In this document: in pieces, positions 15,865 to 23,983 of the stretch | Layout: the number at the start of each line of letters is the position of its first letter | Position numbering within the stretch: the first letter of the stretch is position 1 | Assembly (NCBI GenBank): GCA_902577905.1 | Contig: CACHAQ010000012.1 | Coordinates: 1-41,917 of the forward strand | Direction: 5' to 3' | Source: an uncultured Alphaproteobacteria bacterium | GTDB lineage: Bacteria; Pseudomonadota; Alphaproteobacteria; HIMB59; GCA-002718135 | DNA: 41,917 nt | Position numbers and translations under genes: made by a program | The notes under the pieces: generated by a model | What the model was told of the DNA's origin: nothing | The model's input: the letters and a program-made list of their open reading frames with translations, nothing else | Database searches by the model: none

Positions 15865-16727
15865 TGAATAATAATTTAAAAAAAATAAATATATATGCAA
15901 TTTATTTAGGTGCAATTATTTTAATATTACCTCTTATAGCCTTCTTTATTAATGCATTTTCTTTTAGATGGTTTTATCCTCAAGTTATTCCAAAAGAGTT
16001 AAGTCTACAAGCATGGGTAAGATTAAAATTAATACCTAAACCTGGTCAAAGAACTTTCGAAGGCTTTATAGATCTTTGGGCTTCTAATCCTGCAGTTATC
16101 AAAGCATTATTAAATAGTTTAAGTATTGGTTTCTTAGTGACAATTGTTTCAATAATAATTGCATTACCGGCTGCAAGAGTTCTGGGTTTATTAAATTTTA
16201 GATTTAAAAAATTAATTATTTTTATAATGGTCTCGCCCACTATACTTCCTCCAATAGCTTTTGTTTTAGGGCTGAATATCAATTTTATATCATGGGGTTT
16301 TTCAGGTAATTATTTTGGAGTATGTTTAGTGCATTTAGTACCTATTATGCCATACGTAGTTCTTACTATGACTGGAATATTTGCAAACTATAACCCTGAC
16401 TTTGAACATCAAGCAAGAACTTTAGGGGCAAATAAAACTAGAACATTTTTATTAATTACTTTACCTGCTATAGCTCCAGGTATGGTTGTTGCGGCATTAT
16501 TTGCATTTTTAGTTTCATGGAGTCAGTATCTTTTAACATTTTTAATTGGTGCGGGAAAAGTTATGACACTACCACTCCTGGTTTTTTCTACTGCTTCATC
16601 AGGGAATCCAGCTTTAACAGCTGCAATATCAATTATATTTATTTTTCCTGCTATATTGATATTATTTTTTACGTCCAAATTTGTTTCTGGTGAATCTGGA
16701 GCTACTAGTGGATTTGGGAAAATATAA
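15864..16727 (+). CDS. ABC transporter permease 2 (YnjC-like C-half)
   Basis: A 287-residue permease with about six hydrophobic helices and an EAA loop FEHQARTLGANKTRTFLLI followed by LPAIAPG. It forms the heterodimeric channel with permease 1, whose stop it overlaps by one base (TAATG). The ATPase gene starts three bases after its stop. The two permeases resemble Fe3+/thiamine/polyamine-type importers in layout, but the paired binding protein is YnjB-like. Confidence 0.87.
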   Translation: MNNNLKKINIYAIYLGAIILILPLIAFFINAFSFRWFYPQVIPKELSLQAWVRLKLIPKPGQRTFEGFIDLWASNPAVIKALLNSLSIGFLVTIVSIIIALPAARVLGLLNFRFKKLIIFIMVSPTILPPIAFVLGLNINFISWGFSGNYFGVCLVHLVPIMPYVVLTMTGIFANYNPDFEHQARTLGANKTRTFLLITLPAIAPGMVVAALFAFLVSWSQYLLTFLIGAGKVMTLPLLVFSTASSGNPALTAAISIIFIFPAILILFFTSKFVSGESGATSGFGKI

Positions 16728-16729
16728 CA

Positions 16730-17785
16730 ATGAGTAAACTAAATATTAAAAATTTAATCAAAAGTTTTCCTAGCATGGATAGACCAGCAGTAAATAATGT
16801 AAATTTAGATATTGAAAGTGGAGAACTTGTTGCATTTCTCGGACCTTCAGGTTGTGGTAAAACAACTATTTTGAAAATGATCACAGGATTGTTTCAACCT
16901 GATAGTGGGGATATTATTCTTGATGAACAATCACTATTAAAAATTCCAACTGAAAAAAGAGGGGTAGTTATGGTTTTCCAAAATTATCTTTTGTTCCCTT
17001 ATATGAATGTAAATGAAAATGTTGGATTTGCATTAAAAATGAAAGGTGTAGATAAAAATATAATAGATCAAAAAGTTAAAGAAATGTTAGAACTGGTAAA
17101 ATTACCAGATATTGGATTAAGAAAGCCAAAACAGCTTTCTGGAGGTCAACAACAAAGAGTTGCGCTAGCCAGAGCATTGATTTCTAATCCTAGAATATTG
17201 CTTCTAGACGAACCATTAAGTAATCTTGACGCACATTTAAGAGATGAAATGCGAGATTTAATTGTGACTATTCAACAAAAATTAAAAGTAACAACAATAT
17301 TTGTAACACATGATCAAGAAGAAGCGGTTCTTCTAGCAGATAAGATAGCTTTAATTTTTGATGGCGAATTACAAAATTTTACTTCTCCAAAAAATTATTA
17401 TGAAAAACCAAAAAATATAAAAGCTGCAAAATTTTTTGGTGGAGTTAATTTTATTAATGCAAAGAAACATAATGATAATCTATCTACTAATATTGGAACA
17501 ATTCATTACAAAGGTGAAAATTATACAGATTTAAACGAAGATAATATAATAACTATTAGACCCGAAAATATAAAGTTAAGTAAAAATAATGATTTCAATA
17601 ATAATTCATTCAAAGGCTTAATTAAATCAGTTATATTTTCAGGAACTCATACTAGATACAAAATTATAGTAAACGATTTAGAATTAGAATGCTCATTACA
17701 ATCTGTAGGATTACAAGACATAAAAACAGATGATACAATTTATGTTCATTTACCCAGTGATAAAATATGGGCAATGAATGAATAA
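16730..17785 (+). CDS. ABC transporter ATP-binding protein (YnjD/PotA-like)
   Basis: A 351-residue importer ATPase. Walker A is GPSGCGKTT near residue 38, the Q-loop VFQNYLLFPYMNV, the signature LSGGQQQRVALARAL, Walker B LLLDEPLSNLD and H-loop FVTHDQEEAVLLADK. A C-terminal TOBE-like domain follows from about residue 240, as in PotA/UgpC-type ATPases. It completes a one-binding-protein, two-permease, one-ATPase importer. The GH51 gene overlaps its 3' end by eight bases, tying hydrolase production to the transporter. Confidence 0.9.
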   Translation: MSKLNIKNLIKSFPSMDRPAVNNVNLDIESGELVAFLGPSGCGKTTILKMITGLFQPDSGDIILDEQSLLKIPTEKRGVVMVFQNYLLFPYMNVNENVGFALKMKGVDKNIIDQKVKEMLELVKLPDIGLRKPKQLSGGQQQRVALARALISNPRILLLDEPLSNLDAHLRDEMRDLIVTIQQKLKVTTIFVTHDQEEAVLLADKIALIFDGELQNFTSPKNYYEKPKNIKAAKFFGGVNFINAKKHNDNLSTNIGTIHYKGENYTDLNEDNIITIRPENIKLSKNNDFNNNSFKGLIKSVIFSGTHTRYKIIVNDLELECSLQSVGLQDIKTDDTIYVHLPSDKIWAMNE

Positions 17786-19721
17786 AAATATTGCAACAAT
17801 TTCTTTTTCAAAAAATAATATACTATCAAGACTTTCAAAACATATGTTTGGAACTAATCTAGAACATATTGGAGATGCAATTTATAGAAATGGAATTTGG
17901 GCAGAAGTAGTAGAAAATAGAAAATTTTGTGGTCCTGATAAATTAGTTTGGAACAATGGTTTAGAAAATGATCATTTAGATTTTGGCATTGTACAGCCTT
18001 GGAAAGGTTATAACGCTTCTGCAAAACATGTTATGTACGCACATTCTAACTCAGAATATATTGTAAAAGGTGAAGAGATTATTAGTAGATACGGGAGTGG
18101 CAAACAATCCCAACAAATTACTATTCGAGAAAAATCAAAAATACAAAGAGGTATTAAGCAAAAGATTAATATTATCGACTCAAAAGATGAATACGAATTC
18201 AGTATTTATTTCAAAGGTGAAAATCAGAAAGTATTTATAAATATTGGAGAAATAAATTTTACATTTAATGCAAATAAAAATTGGAAAAAAATTAAAAAAA
18301 CATTTACTTTTAAAAAAAGTAATAGCCTCAAAACCCTATCTATCTCTATTAAGTCTGGAACAATTTTTATTGCAAACTGTTCATTAATGCCAAAAAATAC
18401 AATTTTTGGATTTAGAAAAGATATCACAGAAATGATTAAAGAATGGAAGCCAAGTTATATTCGTTGGCCTGGAGGGAATTTTCTTTCAGGTTATAATTGG
18501 CAGAATGGAGTTGGAAAAAAAGATTATCGCCTTCCCTACTACGATCATGCTTGGTATCAATGGGAGTATAACGATGTAGGTACAGATGAATTTATGAAAT
18601 GGTGTGAATATATTGGAAGCGAACCAATGATTACAATCAATACTGGTGATGGTACTATCGAACAGGCAAAAAATTGGATCGAGTATATGATTGGTTCAAT
18701 TAATACAAAATATGGAAAATTAAGATATAAAAACGGTAGAAAAAATCCTTATGAATTGCAAACGATATTCATAGGGAATGAAATGTTTGGAGGATGGCAA
18801 ATTGGTCATACAGATCCAATTACTTATGCAAATAAATATAATTCTTTTGTAAAAGAGTTAAAAAAATTAAATAAAAAATTACGATTTATTGCAGTTGGTG
18901 CCTGTTCAGATCATTTTGGTCATTGGAATGAGTATGTATTAAAAAATATTAAAGAAAAAATTGATGAATTGAGTGTCCATTATTATTCTATAAGAACCGA
19001 GAAAGATAAAAAACATCCAGATTATAAAACACGTTATATTCCAACGGTTGCTGCCGCAACAGAAGTAAGATTAATGTTAGATAGAACGATAAGAGAAATA
19101 AAAAAATATTCCAATAAGAATATTAAAATAGCTTTTGATGAATGGAACACTTATGTAGAAGCAACTCCACCTTATTTTATTGAGAATTATAATATTGCTG
19201 ATGCAATTTATGCTGCTTCACTTCTTAACGCATGTATAAATAGAGGGGATATAATAACCAACACTGGCATTTATCATTTGATAAATGTAATGGGTAATTA
19301 CCGAATAGAAAAAAAGAAAATTTGGAAAACTCCAACAACACTTGTTTTAGAACTTTATACAAAATTTCATAAAGGTAAAATTTTAAAATCAGTTGTTAAT
19401 TCTTCAAATTTTGTTTCTTTTAAATTAGGTAAACAGCCTGAATATAAAAATAATAAACTCATTGACTCTGCAGTAACAATGAATGGAAAACATATGTGTA
19501 TGTCTGTAGTTAATAAATCAAGTTCAGAGAAAATACTTTTAAAAGTTCCATATCTAGATAGGATTGCTGAAAATTATTGTATTGAAGGATCTAATAAAGT
19601 TGACCTTAATACTTATGAAAACACTTCAAGGGTTAAGATCAAAAAAAATTCCTTAAAAACAAGTAAAGGATTTTTAATACTACCACCGCACTCGATAAGT
19701 GTTGTACTTTTTAATATATAA
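17778..19721 (+). CDS. GH51-type alpha-L-arabinofuranosidase-like glycoside hydrolase, cytoplasmic
   Basis: A 647-residue glycosidase. An N-terminal beta-sandwich (to about 205, CBM-like) precedes a TIM barrel with the GH51 landmarks RWPGGNFLSGYNWQNGVG and DVGTDEFMKWCEYIGSEPM. The acid/base glutamate is E335 in IGNEMFGGWQIGH and the nucleophile E455 in FDEWNTY. A C-terminal beta domain ends the protein. Both catalytic glutamates are present. No signal peptide is seen, so it should act on imported glycosides in the cytoplasm. GH51 mostly releases L-arabinofuranose, but some members have other activities. The eight-base overlap with the ATPase gene indicates coupling. The true aglycone or sugar may differ from arabinose, since the cluster has no canonical AraB/AraD. 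Confidence 0.83.
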   Translation: MNKNIATISFSKNNILSRLSKHMFGTNLEHIGDAIYRNGIWAEVVENRKFCGPDKLVWNNGLENDHLDFGIVQPWKGYNASAKHVMYAHSNSEYIVKGEEIISRYGSGKQSQQITIREKSKIQRGIKQKINIIDSKDEYEFSIYFKGENQKVFINIGEINFTFNANKNWKKIKKTFTFKKSNSLKTLSISIKSGTIFIANCSLMPKNTIFGFRKDITEMIKEWKPSYIRWPGGNFLSGYNWQNGVGKKDYRLPYYDHAWYQWEYNDVGTDEFMKWCEYIGSEPMITINTGDGTIEQAKNWIEYMIGSINTKYGKLRYKNGRKNPYELQTIFIGNEMFGGWQIGHTDPITYANKYNSFVKELKKLNKKLRFIAVGACSDHFGHWNEYVLKNIKEKIDELSVHYYSIRTEKDKKHPDYKTRYIPTVAAATEVRLMLDRTIREIKKYSNKNIKIAFDEWNTYVEATPPYFIENYNIADAIYAASLLNACINRGDIITNTGIYHLINVMGNYRIEKKKIWKTPTTLVLELYTKFHKGKILKSVVNSSNFVSFKLGKQPEYKNNKLIDSAVTMNGKHMCMSVVNKSSSEKILLKVPYLDRIAENYCIEGSNKVDLNTYENTSRVKIKKNSLKTSKGFLILPPHSISVVLFNI

Positions 19722-19801
19722 CCTACGTTTTTTATTAAATTTAAGAGCTTAAAAGAGAATTAAGGTGATTGAAATAAAGATTTTAATGACTACTTATTCA
19801 C

Positions 19802-20380
19802 ATGATGGATAGTTATTTAGAATCAATAATTAAAAGAGATCCTGCAGCTAGAAGTAAACTAAGCATAATATTAACTTATCCTGGTGTAAAATCTGTTTTT
19901 TTTCATAAAATAGCAAATCAATTATGGAATTTAAATTTGTACACTCTTGCAAGAATAATATCTCAATTTAGTCGTTTCTTAACTGGAATTGAAATTCACC
20001 CAGCTGCAAAGATAGGTAAAAATCTTTTTATAGATCATGGGATGGGAACTGTAATTGGTGAAACAAGTGAAATCGGTGATAATGTTACACTTTATCATGG
20101 CGTAACATTAGGAGGTATCAGTCCTGCTGAAAATTCGAAAGATCAAAGAGATACAAAAAGACATCCAACAATTGAGGATAATGTAATTATTGGTTGTGGT
20201 GCAAGTATTCTTGGTCCAATTAATATTGGAAGTTGCGCAAGAGTTGGAGCTAATACTGTGGTATTAAAAGATGTTCCTCCTTATGCAACAATGGTAGGTA
20301 ATCCTGTTAAAAACATTAATATTAATAAAGATACATCATTCAACCCATATGGTGTAAGAGATATTGATGATAACAAATAA
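19802..20380 (+). CDS. cysE: Serine O-acetyltransferase
   Basis: A 192-residue short-form CysE. The left-handed parallel beta-helix is seen from residue 60 on, with [40 protein letters not shown] and the [20 protein letters not shown] repeats. It acetylates serine with acetyl-CoA, the first step of cysteine biosynthesis. An in-frame stop lies four codons before ATG 19802, so the start must be here (or at ATG 19805). It overlaps cysK by 14 bases. The 80-base gap from the GH51 gene probably separates it from the catabolic operon, although no clear terminator is seen. Confidence 0.93.
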   Translation: MMDSYLESIIKRDPAARSKLSIILTYPGVKSVFFHKIANQLWNLNLYTLARIISQFSRFLTGIEIHPAAKIGKNLFIDHGMGTVIGETSEIGDNVTLYHGVTLGGISPAENSKDQRDTKRHPTIEDNVIIGCGASILGPINIGSCARVGANTVVLKDVPPYATMVGNPVKNININKDTSFNPYGVRDIDDNK

Positions 20381-21365
20381 TGTTACTGAATTAATTGGTA
20401 ACACTCCTTTAATAAAATTAAAATACCCCTCAGAAATTTCAGGTTGTGAAATATATGGTAAGGCTGAATTTATGAATCCAGCTGGTTCAGTAAAAGATAG
20501 AACAGCACTTGGTATTATCGAGGATGCAGAAGAAAAAAAATTATTGGAACCAGGTGGAACTGTCGTTGAAGGCACTTTTGGGAACACAGGTATAGGCTTA
20601 GCATTAGTTTGTAATGCAAAAAATTATAATCTAGAAATTGTAATGCCTAACATAACCGTTCAATCTAAAAGAGATATACTTAAAAATATGGGAGCAAAGC
20701 TTCATTTAGTTGATGCAAAACCATATTCCGATCCTGGAAATTATCAAAAAGTCTCAAAGCAATTAGCTAAAGATATTGAAAAACAAACAGGTAAAAAAAC
20801 TTTTTGGGCTGGTCAGTTTGAAAATTTAGCAAACTACAAGTTTCATGAGAAAACAACATCTGCAGAAATATTTAAACAAACAGATGGTAAAATAGATGGT
20901 TTCACATGTGCAATTGGAACTGGAGGAACTTTAACTGGTGTTAGTGTTGGGTTAAAATCAAAAAATAAAGATATTATTATCGCTTGTACAGACTCACAAG
21001 GATCATCAATGTTTAATTATTTTACTAATGGTAAACCAGAAAAAAAAGGTGAAGAATCCATAACAGAGGGGATCGGACAGGCTAGAGTAACAAAAAATTT
21101 AGAAAATTGTAATGTAGATCAATCTTTTTATGTTTCTGATCAAGAATGTATGGAAATGCTATTTAAAATTATGAAAACAGATGGATTATTTCTAGGATTA
21201 AGTTCTGGGGTAAATATATGTGGTGCAGTAAAATTGGCAAAATCAATGGGTACAGGTAAAAAAATAGTAACAATACTTTGTGATGATGCAAATAAATATT
21301 ATGATAAAATGTTTAATAAAGAATACTTATTATCCAGAAATTTACCTTATGCTGATTGGATGTAA
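20367..21365 (+). CDS. cysK: Cysteine synthase A / cystathionine beta-synthase family
   Basis: A 332-residue PLP enzyme of fold type II. Seen are [10 protein letters not shown], the PLP lysine in [27 protein letters not shown], the pyridoxal phosphate-binding [11 protein letters not shown] and the late [11 protein letters not shown]. It makes cysteine from O-acetylserine and sulfide; proximity to cysE supports this. The C-terminal form with NRxLPYADW-like ending is one I associate with alphaproteobacterial CysK. The ATG at 20367 is preferred over the adjacent TTG. A cystathionine beta-synthase role in transsulfuration with the next gene is a reasonable alternative. Confidence 0.87.
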   Translation: MITNNVTELIGNTPLIKLKYPSEISGCEIYGKAEFMNPAGSVKDRTALGIIEDAEEKKLLEPGGTVVEGTFGNTGIGLALVCNAKNYNLEIVMPNITVQSKRDILKNMGAKLHLVDAKPYSDPGNYQKVSKQLAKDIEKQTGKKTFWAGQFENLANYKFHEKTTSAEIFKQTDGKIDGFTCAIGTGGTLTGVSVGLKSKNKDIIIACTDSQGSSMFNYFTNGKPEKKGEESITEGIGQARVTKNLENCNVDQSFYVSDQECMEMLFKIMKTDGLFLGLSSGVNICGAVKLAKSMGTGKKIVTILCDDANKYYDKMFNKEYLLSRNLPYADWM

Positions 21366-21367
21366 TT

Positions 21368-22528
21368 ATGAATACTAAAGATAAAAAATTTAATTCTAAA
21401 GTAATTCATTCAGGTCATGGCGCTGATGAAACTACAGGTGCAGTAATGCCCCCTATTCATCTTTCATCGACTTTTAAGCAAAATTCTCCTGGTGACTTTA
21501 CTTATGAATATGCAAGAACAGGAAACCCAACAAGAGATATATTAGAAAAGTTATTAGTTGAATTAGAAGATGGTAAATTTGCTTATGCTTTTAGCTCAGG
21601 AATGGCTGCAATTTCTGCATTATCAGATGCTTTAGGTAAAAATTATTCAATTATTTGTAGCGATGATGTTTATGGTGGAACAAGAAGAATTTTTGACAAA
21701 ATCAAAACAGTAAATCAAGATGTGGAAGTAACATATGCCGATCTTAGTAAAGAAAATAATTGGCAAGGTCATCTAAAAGAAAATACCAAAATGATTTGGG
21801 TTGAGACACCCTCTAACCCATTATTAAAAATTATAGATATAAAAAAAATTAGAGAAAGCCTAAAGGATGATAATATTATTGTTGTTTGTGATAATACTTT
21901 TGCATCACCCTACAATCAGCAACCATTAAACAATGGAGCTGATGTTATTATACATTCGTCAACTAAATACCTTGGTGGGCATTCTGACATAATTGGTGGC
22001 GCATTAATTATAAATGATAATAAAATTTTAGCTGATAAAATTAAATATATTCAAAATGCAGTTGGCGCTGTTCCCAGTCCCTTCGATTGCTATTTACTTA
22101 TTCGATCAATTAAGACACTTGCAGTAAGAATGGAGAGGCACAATAATAACGCCTTAGAAATTGCTAATTATTTATTAAAACATCCTAAAATTAAAAACGT
22201 TTTTTATCCTGGATTGGAAAATAACCCTAGTTATGAAATTGCAAAAAAGCAAATGACTGGATTTGGAGGAATATTATCAATTGAATTAATGGGTGATATT
22301 AATTCAGCAAAAAAATTTCTTGAAACAATTCAAATATTTACTCTGGCAGAAAGTTTGGGTGGTGTTGAAAGTTTAATTGAGCATCCAGCTATAATGACAC
22401 ATGCATCAATAGATAAAAAAATTAGAGATGAATTAGGAATTTCTGATACACTAATAAGACTTTCAATTGGGATTGAAGATATTTCAGACTTAAAGAAATC
22501 TTTAGATGATGCTCTAAAAAATATTTAA
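21368..22528 (+). CDS. Cystathionine gamma-synthase/gamma-lyase family PLP enzyme
   Basis: A 386-residue Cys/Met metabolism PLP enzyme. The PLP lysine is in SSTKYLGGHSD, with YEYARTGNPTR, AFSSGMAAISAL, VETPSNPLLKIIDI and VVCDNTFASPYNQ in order. The late ESLGGVESLIEHPAIMTHAS segment is typical of MetB/MetC/CTH. Sequence reading cannot separate cystathionine gamma-synthase from gamma-lyase or O-acetylhomoserine sulfhydrylase. The ATG at 21368 is two bases after the cysK stop and is preferred over the TTG at 21356. The three-gene set suggests cysteine formation plus transsulfuration. Confidence 0.88.
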   Translation: MNTKDKKFNSKVIHSGHGADETTGAVMPPIHLSSTFKQNSPGDFTYEYARTGNPTRDILEKLLVELEDGKFAYAFSSGMAAISALSDALGKNYSIICSDDVYGGTRRIFDKIKTVNQDVEVTYADLSKENNWQGHLKENTKMIWVETPSNPLLKIIDIKKIRESLKDDNIIVVCDNTFASPYNQQPLNNGADVIIHSSTKYLGGHSDIIGGALIINDNKILADKIKYIQNAVGAVPSPFDCYLLIRSIKTLAVRMERHNNNALEIANYLLKHPKIKNVFYPGLENNPSYEIAKKQMTGFGGILSIELMGDINSAKKFLETIQIFTLAESLGGVESLIEHPAIMTHASIDKKIRDELGISDTLIRLSIGIEDISDLKKSLDDALKNI

Positions 22529-22893
22529 ATTATTTTTTTCAAATCTGGAGGTGAATAATTAGGACCCTTCATAACCTTACCAAATTCATTATAAATTGGC
22601 TTGCCTTCCTCTGAAAGTTTGCTCATATTACTACGATGAACTTCGTTAAAACATTTATCTAGATCTATACCAAAAGCAGCACCGGCACCGTATGTTACAA
22701 CTAAAATATCAGTTAATGCATCAGCAACTTCAACGATATCATTATCATTAATTGCATCTTTTAATTCATTAAATTCTTCATCAATCAATTTTTTTCTTAA
22801 TTCAACAATTCTATTTTCTGGAAATTCGGCACTAGTTTTTACTTCTTGACCAAAAGTTGTCATAAATTCTTTTACTTTTTCAAAATTTGTCAT
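22525..22893 (-). CDS. MazG-like nucleoside triphosphate pyrophosphohydrolase
   Basis: A 122-residue all-alpha NTP pyrophosphohydrolase. The metal-binding EEFNEL near residue 38 and EVADALTDILVVTYGAG near residue 55 are the MazG/HisE-type helices, followed by NEVHRSNMSKL. Such enzymes hydrolyse non-canonical or excess (d)NTPs. A GGGAGA ribosome-binding site decides the ATG at 22893 over a TTG at 22905. It is 18 bases after the protease gene. Its last four bases overlap the end of the convergent transsulfuration gene. Confidence 0.85.
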   Translation of the reverse strand: MTNFEKVKEFMTTFGQEVKTSAEFPENRIVELRKKLIDEEFNELKDAINDNDIVEVADALTDILVVTYGAGAAFGIDLDKCFNEVHRSNMSKLSEEGKPIYNEFGKVMKGPNYSPPDLKKII

Positions 22894-22911
22894 TTTATCT
22901 CCCAATAATAT

Positions 22912-23940
22912 TTATTTATAAAAAATATCGTTGTAAGTCACAACTATAAAGAGAAAAGATATTATTGTTATCCCCACAGCCAAATAAACTCTTGTAATAA
23001 ACTCAGGAAGAGAGTTTGAAAAAATTCTTCTAATAATAAAATACATTATATGACCACCATCTAAAAGAGGAATAGGAAGCAAATTAAATAACCCCACAAA
23101 CAAAGAAATAATAATAAATAAAAATAGAACTCCTCTAACCTGATCTAGCATCATTTGATCAGCATTTTTAACGATCCCTATTGGTCCAGCTAACTGATCT
23201 CCTAATGTATTTTCTTTATAAGATTGTTGAAGAAATGCAAAAGAAGCAGCATAATATGTAGGTATAAATAAAGATGAGTTTTTAATTGAATCAATTAAAT
23301 TATACTTATCAATAATAGGATTTTCAGGTGAAGATATTCCGATGATGTACCTATTTAATTCTTCATTAAATTTTAGATCAAATTTTTTTTCGATTATCTG
23401 ATTATTTCTTTCTACCAAGATATTTATACTTTGGTTATTTGCAATTGCTTTTGGGATATCAGAAAACTCTTCAATACTAATATTATTTATTTCAAGTATT
23501 CTATCTCCTTCTCTAAGATCATTTTCAAATGCTGATGAATTTTCACTAACTGATCCAATAATTGGCATTAAGCTAACAATTCCAAAAAAGAAAAATATGC
23601 AGAAAAGAGCAAACCAGGCACTAAGAATATTAAAAATACTTCCTGCCAAAAGTACTAATATCTTTTGAAAAAGTGTAAGGGATTGAAAGGATCCTAGTTC
23701 ATCATTAGGGTTTGGAGAAAATATATTATCAAGACCTTTGATTTTAACATATCCACCCAATGGAATTGGAGATAATTTCCACGTAGTGCCATTTCTATCT
23801 GTATATTTTAAAAGGGGCTTACCAAATCCAATTGAGAAATCAGTAACTTCAGCTTTAAACAATCTCGCAACTATATAATGACCATACTCATGTATTGCGA
23901 CAAGCACTAAAAAAACTAAAATAAGATTAATATAAATCAT
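22912..23940 (-). CDS. rseP: Site-2 protease RseP, M50 family
   Basis: A 342-residue membrane zinc protease. The active site HEYGH lies in the first transmembrane helix near residue 17. A PDZ domain sits around residues 125-205 (REGDRILEINNISIEEF). The second motif NLLPIPLLDGGHIMYF provides the metal-binding aspartate. It cleaves anti-sigma factors or leftover signal peptides within the membrane. It is usually found between dxr and bamA; here it follows the glycine cleavage genes instead, so its ancestral neighbourhood has been broken. Confidence 0.92.
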   Translation of the reverse strand: MIYINLILVFLVLVAIHEYGHYIVARLFKAEVTDFSIGFGKPLLKYTDRNGTTWKLSPIPLGGYVKIKGLDNIFSPNPNDELGSFQSLTLFQKILVLLAGSIFNILSAWFALFCIFFFFGIVSLMPIIGSVSENSSAFENDLREGDRILEINNISIEEFSDIPKAIANNQSINILVERNNQIIEKKFDLKFNEELNRYIIGISSPENPIIDKYNLIDSIKNSSLFIPTYYAASFAFLQQSYKENTLGDQLAGPIGIVKNADQMMLDQVRGVLFLFIIISLFVGLFNLLPIPLLDGGHIMYFIIRRIFSNSLPEFITRVYLAVGITIISFLFIVVTYNDIFYK

Positions 23941-23983
23941 ACTTATTATTAAATTAATATTTTAAATAATTGATAAATAGCAA

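Noticed and set aside
19740-19753. Inverted repeat TTTAAG/CTTAAA between the GH51 gene and cysE as a terminator
   Set aside because: The stem is six AT-rich pairs with a two-base loop and no T-tract follows; it is expected by chance here.
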